12,214 nucleotides of DNA from Chlamydiota bacterium (GTDB lineage Bacteria; Chlamydiota; Chlamydiia; Chlamydiales; Rhabdochlamydiaceae). The stretch spans positions 1 through 12,214 of the forward strand of contig DAIEPN010000011.1 in NCBI GenBank assembly GCA_027348355.1. The letters run 5' to 3'. Positions 1 through 7,384 of this stretch are shown here, piece by piece. Numbering within the stretch: position 1 is the first letter of the stretch; each line of letters opens with the position of its first letter. The position numbers were made by a program, and so were the translations under genes. Under the pieces are notes generated by a model that was not told where the DNA came from, made no database searches, and saw only the letters and a program-made list of their open reading frames with translations.

Positions 1-1128
1 AAAGTGTTATCAATGTTTGTTGGCGTGAATTTACTCAAAGAGAATGAAATTTTTGAACAGAGACATCTTTTAAAAGCTCTTCAAAACCATTTCCCGACCG
101 CGCGCGCAATAGAGGATTCGCTCTTTGTTAATGAAAATCGAGATGATCGTATCATTACGATTTATTTAGAGGTCGAGAAAGAAGAGGGAGGGGATTTCAC
201 AATAGAAGAGATTAAAAATTTGCGTAAAGTTCTCCCGAATGAACTCAAATCTCAAGTTGAGCATCTCTTAAGGCCTGTTTTTATGCCGCGTAATGAGGAA
301 GAAGTTATGCGTAATATTATCACCTTGAGCCAACAGCTCAAATATGTAAATGACATTCCGCAAGTTATCATTTCTTTTGATGAACAGACGGATGCTGACC
401 TGTCCTTTACTGTGATTTTAGTTAGAATTCTCAAGCCAGAAAGTCTTTTGATCGAGAAATTGTTTCATGATGCGGAAACAGGGCTTAAATTTTTCCCGGA
501 TCGTATTAGAAAGGTTGGGATGCTTAGAAAGAGATATCCTAAAGAAGCTACAGTATTTCGAGCTTGTCTTCCTAACACAGCCTTTTTACGAAGCGATCAT
601 ACCGTAGACCTATATAAAGCAAGACAAGAAGTTATTACCGAGCTCCAGAAGATTATCGGAGAGGTAAGGGATTTTAATGGTGGTATGATTTCTAAACAGA
701 TAGAGGTGTTTCTATCTTTAAAAAAATCGCTTGGCGATATTGGCGAGAAAAATGAGTTTCTATTAGAAAATTTTTATCATTCAGTTTTTCCAGTGGAAAT
801 GAGAAGTCTTATCGATTCCGAGCCTTTAAAAGAGCTCTTTCTGCTTTTTCTAGATCTTTCCCAAAAATCCGGAGGAGATAAGAAAAATTTTGAGATCCTT
901 TCTAAAGAAAATGAAAAGTACGCTTTTGTGATGATCTCTATGCAAGACTTTTCTTTAAAACAACCGGTTTTTGATGCAGTTGAACGAGTTCTTATATCTT
1001 CCCCCGGCCTTGTATTTTTGCATTTGCAAATGTTTGAGGTGAGTTACATAGGGTATATATATTTTTGTGATAATACCGAGAAAAGGCAGCTTTTTATTTC
1101 CGCGGTCCAACAAGCCCTTGACTTTTGA
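1..1128 (+). CDS. Unrecognised conserved-looking protein, 3' part (5' end cut by window edge)
   Basis: I do not recognise this protein. The reading frame is open from the first base, and the earliest start-like codon is a GTG at base 4 with no room to judge a ribosome site. The visible 374 residues are therefore probably the C-terminal part of a longer protein. It looks soluble, with no signal peptide or membrane segment in the visible part. It is mostly mixed alpha/beta, with charged helical stretches (about residues 60-110, 205-290) and hydrophobic beta-like runs such as QVIISFDE (about 120-127) and FTVILVRIL (about 135-143). A run of arginines and lysines occurs near residues 165-180 (DRIRKVGMLRKRYPKE). 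It ends 75 bases before rpe on the same strand and I see no clear terminator between them, so co-transcription is possible. The ORF is certainly long and coherent; its function is unknown. Confidence 0.7.
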   Translation, partial: KVLSMFVGVNLLKENEIFEQRHLLKALQNHFPTARAIEDSLFVNENRDDRIITIYLEVEKEEGGDFTIEEIKNLRKVLPNELKSQVEHLLRPVFMPRNEEEVMRNIITLSQQLKYVNDIPQVIISFDEQTDADLSFTVILVRILKPESLLIEKLFHDAETGLKFFPDRIRKVGMLRKRYPKEATVFRACLPNTAFLRSDHTVDLYKARQEVITELQKIIGEVRDFNGGMISKQIEVFLSLKKSLGDIGEKNEFLLENFYHSVFPVEMRSLIDSEPLKELFLLFLDLSQKSGGDKKNFEILSKENEKYAFVMISMQDFSLKQPVFDAVERVLISSPGLVFLHLQMFEVSYIGYIYFCDNTEKRQLFISAVQQALDF

Positions 1129-1203
1129 GAAATGACACATTATCTTCTTAGAAAGGTTCTTTTTATTTTCATCGTATATTGATTTAATTGAAAAGTGGTT
1201 TAT

Positions 1204-1929
1204 ATGACAAAAAAATGGCATGTAAGGGTCGAACCTTCGATTTTATCGGGTGATTTTGGCTCATTAAGTACTGAAGCGAAACGAGTTGAGGATGCAGGGG
1301 CTGATGCGATACATATCGACATCATGGATGGCCATTTTGTCCCTAACCTTACTTTAGGGCCAAGAACGGTAGCTGCGATCAATCGAGCCACAAATTTGTT
1401 TTTAGATGTCCATTTAATGATCTACAATCCTTTTGACTATATAGAAAAATTTATTGAAGCGGGGGCAGATCGAATTACTTTTCACGTAGAAGCGACTGAA
1501 AATGTGGAAGAAACACTTTCTTATATTCGAAAATGTGGGGTGAAAGCAGGACTTGCATTTTGTCCCGAAACTTCCTCCTCTTTTATTCCTAAATATTTAG
1601 ATAAATGTGATTTGGTACTCCTTATGTCTGTTAATCCAGGGTTTGGGGGGCAAACATTCATGCCAGAGGTTCTGGATAAAATAGCTTTTGTCAGAGAGGT
1701 TTGTACGCAGTTTGAAATTCGGCAAGGTGGGAAAGTGATCACCGAAGAAGAGAAAAAATTGGGGATAGAGCTTCCTCCGTTTGATATACAGGTCGATGGG
1801 GGAATTAATGACCAGACTGCGGAGCTCTGTATAAAAGCCGGCGCCAATGTTATCGTCTCCGGTTCCTATCTTTTTGGAGCCCCTGACCTAGCAGCAGCAA
1901 TCAATAAATTACGCCAGAGTGGGACATGA
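1204..1929 (+). CDS. rpe: Ribulose-phosphate 3-epimerase
   Basis: Rpe interconverts D-ribulose 5-phosphate and D-xylulose 5-phosphate in the cytosolic pentose phosphate pathway, using a divalent metal in a TIM barrel. The 241-residue protein shows the family signatures in order: substrate/strand-1 motif PSILSGDF (about 10-17), metal-site motif HIDIMDGHFVPN (His and Asp ligands, about 37-48), DVHLMI (second His), the phosphate-loop motif MSVNPGFGGQ (about 143-152), the catalytic DGGI, and VSGSYLF at the last strand. An insertion of about 15 charged residues (TEEEKKLGIE) lies before the DGGI strand. I chose ATG at 1204, preceded by a weak AGTGG; an in-frame GTG at 1195 has no better ribosome site. 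The stop overlaps the yvcK start by 4 bases (ATGA), which implies translational coupling. The sequence strongly resembles the chlamydial Rpe as I remember it. Confidence 0.96.
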   Translation: MTKKWHVRVEPSILSGDFGSLSTEAKRVEDAGADAIHIDIMDGHFVPNLTLGPRTVAAINRATNLFLDVHLMIYNPFDYIEKFIEAGADRITFHVEATENVEETLSYIRKCGVKAGLAFCPETSSSFIPKYLDKCDLVLLMSVNPGFGGQTFMPEVLDKIAFVREVCTQFEIRQGGKVITEEEKKLGIELPPFDIQVDGGINDQTAELCIKAGANVIVSGSYLFGAPDLAAAINKLRQSGT

Positions 1930-2888
1930 AAAAAATTGTCGTTATAGGTGGTGGAACAGGGAATTTCGTGGTCTTAAAAGGACTTAAGAATTATCCCGTG
2001 GACCTAAGTGCTATTGTTTCTATGGCGGACGATGGTGGAAGTACGGGGATTTTACGCGACGAGCTGGGGGTGTTGCCTCCTGGTGATGTGAGGCAATGTT
2101 TAGTCGCCTTATCTGATTCTTCAAGGCTCATGCGCAGCGTTATGAACTATCGTTTTGAAAATGGGGGGCTTGAAGGACATAGCTTTGGGAATTTACTTCT
2201 TTCTGCCTTAGAGAAAGTGACAGGAAGTTTTGAAAGGGCTGTTGAAGAAGCGGGAAGAATTTTATTTATTAAGGGAAAAGTTTTTCCTGTTACAAACCAT
2301 CCGGTGCGACTCAAAATGATTTTGAAGGATCGCACAGTTTTAGAAGGGGAAAATGAGATCTATCTTTCTCAGCAAATCGACCAAGGGTACAAAAGCATTT
2401 ATCTTGAGCCATATGCGAAAGCTAATCCACGGGCGCTTGATGAAATTATGCATGCTGATCTCGTTGTATTAGGCCCTGGTGGGTTCCATACCTCTTTGAT
2501 TCCAAATCTTCTCGTAGAGGGAGTTTGTGAAGCTTTACGCAAAACACAAGCTAAAAAAATTTTTATTGTGAACTTGATGAACCGTACCGGACAGACAACT
2601 TCCTTTAAAGTATCTGATTATTTAAGAGAGCTCAATAGTTTTATCGGAAAAGATATCTTTGATTATATTTTAGTGAATAAACAGCGTCCCCCCAAAGAGC
2701 TGATTCAAGTGTATTCAGAAGAAGGGGATCTAGTAGAAAATGACTTAAACGAAGATCGTATTATATTAGCCTCTTTACTTGGTGAATTAAAAGAGAGTTC
2801 GACAAGCGACTTGATTAAGCGCAATTTGATTCGCCATGACCCTAAAAAAATTGCACAAGAGATAATGAAAATTGTTGATCATCTTTGA
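1926..2888 (+). CDS. yvcK: YvcK/CofD-like UDP-sugar-binding regulator (gluconeogenesis factor family)
   Basis: The 320-residue protein is of full family length (UPF0052, CofD-like). The N-terminal nucleotide-sugar motif GGGTGNFVVLKGLK is at about 8-21, followed by SMADDGGSTG and LGVLPPGDVRQCL (32-59), GHSFGNLLL (84-92), GRILFIKGKVFPVT (110-123), a GPGGFHTSLIPNLLV loop (183-197) and the NLMNRTGQTTSF segment (216-227). In Bacillus and mycobacteria, members bind UDP-GlcNAc and related sugars and link carbon supply to peptidoglycan synthesis and cell shape; here that role is inferred. The GPGG-F-H-T loop differs from the more usual GPGSLYTS. The start overlaps the rpe stop by 4 bases, and the 3' end overlaps the next gene by 17 bases. 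The family call is secure; the exact function in this organism is not. Confidence 0.93.
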   Translation: MKKIVVIGGGTGNFVVLKGLKNYPVDLSAIVSMADDGGSTGILRDELGVLPPGDVRQCLVALSDSSRLMRSVMNYRFENGGLEGHSFGNLLLSALEKVTGSFERAVEEAGRILFIKGKVFPVTNHPVRLKMILKDRTVLEGENEIYLSQQIDQGYKSIYLEPYAKANPRALDEIMHADLVVLGPGGFHTSLIPNLLVEGVCEALRKTQAKKIFIVNLMNRTGQTTSFKVSDYLRELNSFIGKDIFDYILVNKQRPPKELIQVYSEEGDLVENDLNEDRIILASLLGELKESSTSDLIKRNLIRHDPKKIAQEIMKIVDHL

Positions 2889-3573
2889 TTTAGACGATAC
2901 ATTAATCGATACTTCTGTATCGGTAACCCCGATAAAGTTAAATGATGCTTTTTTTCGCATGATGGAAGAGGGTATGCCCATTCAAGATGTATCGCACTCA
3001 TTGAGTGTTTTGCAGCGTATCAATGCGCAAGCTGAAAGCTCGAAAAATGCGATCGCGGAATTTTTAGAAATTCATGACCTGGATGCTCGTTTTTTATCTG
3101 TCGGGGTAAAAGCGATGTATGAAGATTTTTCTGACGACATCAATGTTTCCCCACTTCCTGGAGCGTTAGAAATTTTACAAGAGTTTTCCCAGATGCATCA
3201 ACTCGCTGTAGTGACCGGCGGAATGGAGTCTCAACAGAGAGCTAAAATGAAAAAGGCTGGTATAGATTTTTCTTTTTTTAGTAAAGTTGTTGTATCGCCA
3301 GATAATAGTAAGAAAGACCACTATCAAGCCATTATTGAAGAGCTAGGTTTTGATCCCAAAGATGTTGTGGTGTGCGGAGATCGAATTCAACGAGATCTCT
3401 CTCCTGCAAAGGCTTTAGGAATTACAACAATACATATGCGTTTTGGTAGAGGGATCTATTCTCATGGTGATACAAGTGATGTGGATTACTCCATCTCGAA
3501 CTTATACGAGCTGCAAGGAATTATTCAGCAAATAACGGAACTTTCATCTTCTATATTGGAGAAGCCATGGTAG
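2872..3573 (+). CDS. HAD-superfamily hydrolase (phosphatase-like), TTG start
   Basis: This 233-residue protein has all four haloacid-dehalogenase motifs. Motif I is FDLDDT (nucleophile Asp6 and acid/base Asp8), motif II is the Thr in VVTGG (about Thr115), motif III is the Lys in DNSKK (147/148), and motif IV is GDRIQRD (Asp170, Asp175). A helical segment between motif I and II (about 20-90) fits a class-I cap. The natural substrate cannot be read from the sequence. The frame has a TGA at 2866-2868 just before it, and motif I begins only six residues in, so the start must be one of two adjacent TTG codons (2872 or 2875). That places it 17 or 14 bases inside the end of yvcK. AAGAGA about ten bases upstream may serve as ribosome site. 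The end overlaps efp by 7 bases. TTG initiation and the overlaps suggest expression coupled to the neighbours. Confidence 0.9.
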   Translation: MLIIFDLDDTLIDTSVSVTPIKLNDAFFRMMEEGMPIQDVSHSLSVLQRINAQAESSKNAIAEFLEIHDLDARFLSVGVKAMYEDFSDDINVSPLPGALEILQEFSQMHQLAVVTGGMESQQRAKMKKAGIDFSFFSKVVVSPDNSKKDHYQAIIEELGFDPKDVVVCGDRIQRDLSPAKALGITTIHMRFGRGIYSHGDTSDVDYSISNLYELQGIIQQITELSSSILEKPW

Positions 3574-4124
3574 CAAGTAGTCAAATTATCCCGGGAATGA
3601 CTTTATCCGTCGACGGTAAAATATACCGTGTTGAATCGGCTGTAAAAGTGACCGTGAGCAAGGGTGTCCCTTTTATTAAAACAAAGTTAAAGTCTTTGAT
3701 TGATGAAGAGGCTATTGAGAAAAACTTTAAGCTCAATCAAGATGTTCAAGAAGTTTCTCTGTTAGAGAAAAAGTTAGAGTATCTTTACTTAGAAGGAAGA
3801 GATTATCTTTTCTTAGATATTGGAAGTTTAGATCAGGTTTTAGTTCCCTCTAATATTATTGGGGACAAAGTGAACTATTTGAAAGAAGGAATTGAGATCA
3901 AGGCAATGTTTTATGGTGATTCTATTTTTTCTATTGAATTACCTCAATTTTTAGAGTTGATGGTGGTAAAAACAGAACCTGGTGATTCGTCGCTCCACTC
4001 AACGAACGCAACAAAAATTGCTGTATTGGAGACGGGTGCAAAAGTTGATGTTCCTCTTTTTGTTGAATCTGGTGATATTGTAAAAATTGATACTCAGACA
4101 AACGACTATGTACAGCGTGTCTAG
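3567..4124 (+). CDS. efp: Translation elongation factor P (accBC-linked paralogue)
   Basis: EF-P binds stalled ribosomes between the P and E sites and helps form difficult peptide bonds such as polyproline. The 185-residue protein covers the three beta-barrel domains. Domain I has the IIPGM start and a loop tip VSKGVPFIKTKLK, with Lys32 at the position normally modified in EF-P. The centre carries an LEYLY...FLFLDIGS segment, and the C-terminus ends with the family hallmark GDIVKIDTQTNDYVQRV. The loop reads SKGVPF rather than the common GKGQAF. It resembles the divergent EF-P1 encoded next to accB in Chlamydia, which I recall has a second efp elsewhere. The ATG is preceded by GGAG at 3558-3561, 5 bases away, and overlaps the HAD stop by 7 bases. 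No modification enzyme is encoded in this window, so how Lys32 would be modified is unknown. Confidence 0.95.
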   Translation: MVASSQIIPGMTLSVDGKIYRVESAVKVTVSKGVPFIKTKLKSLIDEEAIEKNFKLNQDVQEVSLLEKKLEYLYLEGRDYLFLDIGSLDQVLVPSNIIGDKVNYLKEGIEIKAMFYGDSIFSIELPQFLELMVVKTEPGDSSLHSTNATKIAVLETGAKVDVPLFVESGDIVKIDTQTNDYVQRV

Positions 4125-4145
4125 TATCGCCTTAGGTAATCTTAT

Positions 4146-4150
4146 AGGAG
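4146..4150 (+). promoter_or_regulatory. Strong Shine-Dalgarno that fixes the accB GTG start
   Basis: AGGAG lies 7 bases before the GTG at 4158. It settles the choice of a GTG initiation codon for accB and is the clearest ribosome site in this operon. Confidence 0.8.
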
Positions 4151-4157
4151 AAAAGCT

Positions 4158-4649
4158 GTGGAATTAAAACAAGTGAAAGAATTGATCGCTACAATGGAAA
4201 AGGCAGGATTAAAAAAACTGAGCATCAAAGAGAAAGATGGTTTCGAGCTGCAACTTGAGATGCAAGAAGAACATCCAGCACACCATCAGGTGTATGCTCC
4301 TTCTTTTCCGGTCCATCCTTCGCACCCTCCGCTATTTAGAGAATCAGATCATTTTTCTCGTCACGAAGAAGGAAAAGAACACTCTAAGGAAGGGAGTTCT
4401 GAGAAAAAGCCAGAAGGAAAGTATGTTGCTTCTCCCATGGTGGGAACTTTCTATTCTTCACCTTCTCCAGAAGATCCTGCTTTTGTAAAAGTAGGGGACA
4501 AGGTCGATGAGAATACGGTTGTATGCATTATTGAAGCGATGAAGGTAATGAACGAAGTTAAAGCAGGAATGAGTGGTGTTGTTGCAGAAGTATGCATCGA
4601 TAGTGGTCATCCTGTTGAATTTGGAACAAAAATTTTCCGTATTGTATAA
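4158..4649 (+). CDS. accB: Biotin carboxyl carrier protein of acetyl-CoA carboxylase
   Basis: BCCP carries the carboxylated biotin between the biotin carboxylase (AccC, next gene) and the carboxyltransferase in malonyl-CoA synthesis, the first step of fatty-acid synthesis. The 163-residue protein has the N-terminal helix ELKQVKELIATMEKAGLKKL (2-21), a mobile linker (about 38-88), and the biotinyl domain (about 89-163) with SPMVGTFY, the thumb region, and the biotinylation motif EAMKVMNE with Lys129 as acceptor. The linker is unusual: it is rich in His, Ser and charged residues (about eight His between 38 and 76) rather than the Ala/Pro linker seen in E. coli. Translation starts at GTG 4158. 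It lies 33 bases after efp and 23 bases before accC and is surely co-transcribed with them. Confidence 0.97.
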   Translation: MELKQVKELIATMEKAGLKKLSIKEKDGFELQLEMQEEHPAHHQVYAPSFPVHPSHPPLFRESDHFSRHEEGKEHSKEGSSEKKPEGKYVASPMVGTFYSSPSPEDPAFVKVGDKVDENTVVCIIEAMKVMNEVKAGMSGVVAEVCIDSGHPVEFGTKIFRIV

Positions 4650-4672
4650 GTTTATAGAGAGAAAAAAAGTCC

Positions 4673-6040
4673 ATGCAAAAAGTTTTAATTGCTAACCGAG
4701 GCGAAATCGCCGTCAGAATCATCAGAGCCTGTCATGATTTGGGGCTGCAGACTGTTGCTGTTTATTCCCAAGCTGATGCCGAAGCTTTGCACGTTTTACA
4801 TGCTGATGAAGCGATTTGTATTGGAGAGCCTGCTTCTAAAAATTCCTATTTGAAAATTTCGAATATTTTATCAGCTTGTGAGATCACAGGGGCTGATGCG
4901 ATTCACCCAGGGTATGGCTTTTTAAGTGAAAACGCCAATTTTGCATCAATTTGCGAAAGTTGTGGACTGAATTTTATTGGGCCCTCTCATAACACAATTG
5001 CGATGCTAGGAGATAAGGCTCAAGCTAAAGCTACAGCAAAAAGTGTAAAATGCCCTGTGATTCCAGGTTCCAATGGGATTGTCCCCGATGTGCAAGAGGG
5101 TCTTGCTCTTGCTAAAAAGTTTGGATTTCCTATCTTCATTAAAGCTTGCGCTGGAGGCGGTGGTAAAGGGATTCGTATTGCGCATGACCAAGATGAATTT
5201 GTTAGACAGTTTTCTGCTGCAAGAGCTGAAGCGGAAGTAAGCTTTAACAATCCGGAAGTGTATTTAGAAAAGATGATTGTCAATCCACGCCATATTGAAA
5301 TACAGGTCATGGGAGACAAACATGGTAATTATGTTCACTTAGGTGAAAGAGATTGTACCATTCAAAGACGACGTCAAAAACTCATTGAAGAAGCTCCAAG
5401 CCCGGTCTTAACCGAAGCTCTACGTAAAAAAATGGGACAGGCAGCCGTTGATATTGTTCGCGCCGCAAAATATCATTCAGTTGGTACAGTAGAGTTTTTG
5501 CTTGATGAAGACATGAACTTCTATTTTATGGAAGTAAATACAAGAATTCAAGTTGAGCATACTGTGACAGAAGAGCTAACAGGAATAGATCTTGTGAAAG
5601 AACAAATTAAAATTGCGATGGGTGAGAAGCTCAAAGTAAAACAGAAAGATATTCAGTTTACAGGCCACGTGATACAGTGTCGTATCAACGCGGAAGATCC
5701 CTCGAAAAATTTTGCTCCTTCTCCTGGACATTTAGAATACTACATTCCACCGGGTGGACCTCATGTACGTATTGATAGTGCTTGTTATTCAGGGTACAAA
5801 ATCCCGCCTAATTACGACTCGATGATAGCAAAGCTCATTGTAAAAGGGAAAGATCGTAAAGAGGCCCTCCAAATTGCAAGAAGAGCTCTTAGAGAATTCC
5901 ATATTGGTGGAGTACGTTCTACAATTCCATTCCATCTTTTCATGTTTGAAGACGAACGTTTTTTAAAGTCTGAATATAACCTAAACTATATCGATCAACT
6001 AATGATTGATGGATGTCAGTTTGATTTGAAGAAGGACTAA
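4673..6040 (+). CDS. accC: Biotin carboxylase subunit of acetyl-CoA carboxylase
   Basis: AccC uses ATP and bicarbonate to carboxylate biotin on BCCP. The 455-residue protein matches the usual length and is intact. The N-terminal VLIANRGEIAVR domain (4-15) is followed by the HPGYGFLSEN motif (78-87), Lys115 in GDK, Lys157 with the ATP-grasp glycine loop GGGGKG (161-166), HIEIQV with His207/Glu209, RRRQKL with Lys236, metal ligands Glu274 and Glu287, MEVNTRIQVEH with Arg291, and CRINAED with the catalytic Arg337. All key residues of the E. coli enzyme are present with a shift of one or two positions. ATG 4673 is preceded by a purine-rich AGAGAG tract. It is the last gene of the left operon: a strong terminator follows. 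In Chlamydia I recall ribosomal genes rplM-rpsI next; here a convergent yitT-like gene follows instead. Confidence 0.98.
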   Translation: MQKVLIANRGEIAVRIIRACHDLGLQTVAVYSQADAEALHVLHADEAICIGEPASKNSYLKISNILSACEITGADAIHPGYGFLSENANFASICESCGLNFIGPSHNTIAMLGDKAQAKATAKSVKCPVIPGSNGIVPDVQEGLALAKKFGFPIFIKACAGGGGKGIRIAHDQDEFVRQFSAARAEAEVSFNNPEVYLEKMIVNPRHIEIQVMGDKHGNYVHLGERDCTIQRRRQKLIEEAPSPVLTEALRKKMGQAAVDIVRAAKYHSVGTVEFLLDEDMNFYFMEVNTRIQVEHTVTEELTGIDLVKEQIKIAMGEKLKVKQKDIQFTGHVIQCRINAEDPSKNFAPSPGHLEYYIPPGGPHVRIDSACYSGYKIPPNYDSMIAKLIVKGKDRKEALQIARRALREFHIGGVRSTIPFHLFMFEDERFLKSEYNLNYIDQLMIDGCQFDLKKD

Positions 6041-6078
6041 ACCTTCTACAGAAATCACAAAATCATAAAGAATTTGAA

Positions 6079-6114
6079 ACACACAACAAGTTCACTTGCT
6101 GTGTGTTTTTTTTT
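6079..6114 (+). terminator. Rho-independent terminator of the rpe-accC operon, possibly bidirectional
   Basis: A 12-bp stem (6079-6090 with 6095-6106, one A-C mismatch) with a TTCA loop is followed by eight T residues (6107-6114). It lies 39 bases after the accC stop. Read on the minus strand, the mismatch becomes a G-U wobble, so the hairpin is fully paired and preceded by A9; only three T follow. It could thus also end the convergent yitT-like transcript, though less well. Confidence 0.92.
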
Positions 6115-6183
6115 GTTTACAGAGGAAACGAGTACTTCGTTAAAAAAATTCTAGAAAGTTACTCTCGTGCTCCAAACGGATGA

Positions 6184-7110
6184 TTACCCCTCTTCCTTAG
6201 GAAGAGTTGCTTTTTGAAGGACTCCTTTAGGCTTTTTCTTGTGAGGGAGATAACTGTGTTGTCCCCCATAGACAACTTCGTGAAGGTTTTCAATCGCCAT
6301 AAATGCGGATGGATCTTCGTTAAGAACAATTTCCTTGAGTTCAGCTAAATCAAGTCTTTCTACAATCACAAAAAGGATTTCTCTTGTATCACCGGAAAAT
6401 CCTCCTCGTCCATGCATGATCGTAAGTCCAAGACCTAATTCATTCATAATCACATCGCCAATTTCTTTTGGCTTGGAGGAAATGATCAGGACGGATTTTA
6501 GCTCATCTAGACCTACGATCACAATATCGATCATCTTAAAAGCAACGATATAGGTCATCAAAGATCCTAGAGCAATATGCCAGTCGTAAAAAATCAGGCC
6601 ATAGGCTGCAAAAATAAAAATGTTTATGACTAGCACAACTTGACCGACTGTAAATCCTTTACGACGGTTGATGATGATAGCCAGAATTTCCGTTCCATCT
6701 AAGCACCCCCCGTAGCGGATAATCAACCCGACACCAATACCTAGAATGGCGCCACCTATTACGATAATTTCTAAATATTCCCCATCGAAGACGGGCACAG
6801 GTTCTAACAGGAAGAGGAAGCCTGCAAATAGTAAAACAGCTCCTAACATGTGAATTACGAAAGTGCTTCGTATATACTTATAAGCTAGATAAATGAAAGG
6901 AATGTTTAAAAGGATCAGGAAATAGGAGAGATAAGATTTTCCATAAAGTTGAGCTAAGATAAGGGAGATCCCTACAATGCCACCATCAATTAATTGGTTT
7001 GGCAAAAGAAATATACGGATCGAGAGGGCTGCTAAAAAAGCACCTAGTGCGATCCAAAAAAAGGAAATGAGATTATGTTTAAGTGATTTGCTGGCTGAGA
7101 GAGTAGGCAT
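6184..7110 (-). CDS. YitT-family integral membrane protein with C-terminal DUF2179 domain
   Basis: The 308-residue protein has an N-terminal membrane part with about six hydrophobic segments (roughly 13-35, 44-57, 62-80, 84-103, 112-132, 155-200) and a cytosolic C-terminal DUF2179 domain (about 205-282). The family repeat motifs are visible as DGGIVGISLIL (42-52) and RYGGCLDGTEILA (132-144). DUF2179 shows the typical LTIMHGRGGFSGDTREILFV core (229-248). A basic tail rich in Lys and Pro (283-308) follows. The transported substrate or role of YitT proteins is not established, so no function is assigned. I used ATG 7110, which lacks a clear ribosome site. The gene converges on accC, with about 70 bases between its stop and their shared terminator hairpin. 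It lies downstream of two tRNA genes on the same strand and could be partly read through from them. Confidence 0.9.
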   Translation of the reverse strand: MPTLSASKSLKHNLISFFWIALGAFLAALSIRIFLLPNQLIDGGIVGISLILAQLYGKSYLSYFLILLNIPFIYLAYKYIRSTFVIHMLGAVLLFAGFLFLLEPVPVFDGEYLEIIVIGGAILGIGVGLIIRYGGCLDGTEILAIIINRRKGFTVGQVVLVINIFIFAAYGLIFYDWHIALGSLMTYIVAFKMIDIVIVGLDELKSVLIISSKPKEIGDVIMNELGLGLTIMHGRGGFSGDTREILFVIVERLDLAELKEIVLNEDPSAFMAIENLHEVVYGGQHSYLPHKKKPKGVLQKATLPKEEG

Positions 7111-7167
7111 AGTAGTACTTATTTAATTTTTTTTGTAACGATACATACAAAACGGGTGGATGTACAG

Positions 7168-7193
7168 AAAAAAGTTTGAATTTTTTACTTTTT
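7168..7193 (-). terminator. Weak hairpin after tRNA-Asp (possible terminator)
   Basis: On the minus strand, AAAAAGT and ACTTTTT form a 7-bp A/T-only stem with an 11-base loop, just 7 bases past the 3' end of tRNA-Asp. The stem is unstable, so it may only partly separate the tRNAs from the yitT-like gene. Confidence 0.3.
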
Positions 7194-7199
7194 GAGATA

Positions 7200-7273
7200 C
7201 GCGGGAGACGGGGCTCGAACCCGCAACTTCCGCCGTGACAGGGCGGTGCTCTAACCAATTGAACTACTCCCGC
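7200..7273 (-). tRNA. tRNA-Asp (anticodon GUC)
   Basis: On the minus strand the gene starts GCGGGAG at 7273 and ends CTCCCGC plus discriminator G73 at 7200, a perfect 7-bp acceptor stem. The anticodon stem CCGCC/GGCGG encloses the loop CTGTCAC with anticodon GTC (plus-strand bases 7237-7239). GGTTCGAGCCC in the T arm is intact. G73 is the known aspartyl-tRNA synthetase identity base. The 3' CCA is not encoded (TAT follows), so CCA addition by the nucleotidyltransferase is required. It lies 14 bases downstream of tRNA-Val and is likely co-transcribed with it. Confidence 0.97.
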
Positions 7274-7287
7274 AGAAATATAGTGTA

Positions 7288-7360
7288 TGGGCGCAACAGG
7301 ACTCGAACCTATGACCACCTGTGTGTAAGACAGGAGCTCTACCAACTGAGCTATACGCCC
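7288..7360 (-). tRNA. tRNA-Val (anticodon UAC)
   Basis: On the minus strand it begins GGGCGTA at 7360 and ends TGCGCCC plus A73 at 7288, pairing with one T-G wobble. The D arm AGCTCAGTTGGTAGAGCT, anticodon stem CCTGT/ACAGG with loop CTTACAC (anticodon TAC, plus-strand bases 7325-7327) and T arm with GGTTCGAGTCC are all canonical. CCA is not encoded. It is the first gene of a Val-Asp tRNA pair, an arrangement I also recall from Chlamydia. Confidence 0.97.
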
Positions 7361-7384
7361 ACAAAATATATTAAAAACGTGTAT

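Noticed and set aside
1195..1203. GTG at 1195 as rpe start
   Set aside because: It adds three residues without a ribosome site; ATG 1204 fits family N-termini better.
1129..1203. Terminator between the first ORF and rpe
   Set aside because: Only a 4-bp AGAA/TTCT stem precedes the T-rich stretch, too weak to call.
6120..6183. Possible small RNA or further hairpin between the accC terminator and yitT
   Set aside because: Only short imperfect repeats (ACGAG-type) are seen; they do not form a convincing stem.
7079..7345. Minus-strand ORF across the tRNA genes
   Set aside because: Its frame runs through both tRNA genes and has no family resemblance; it is a chance frame.
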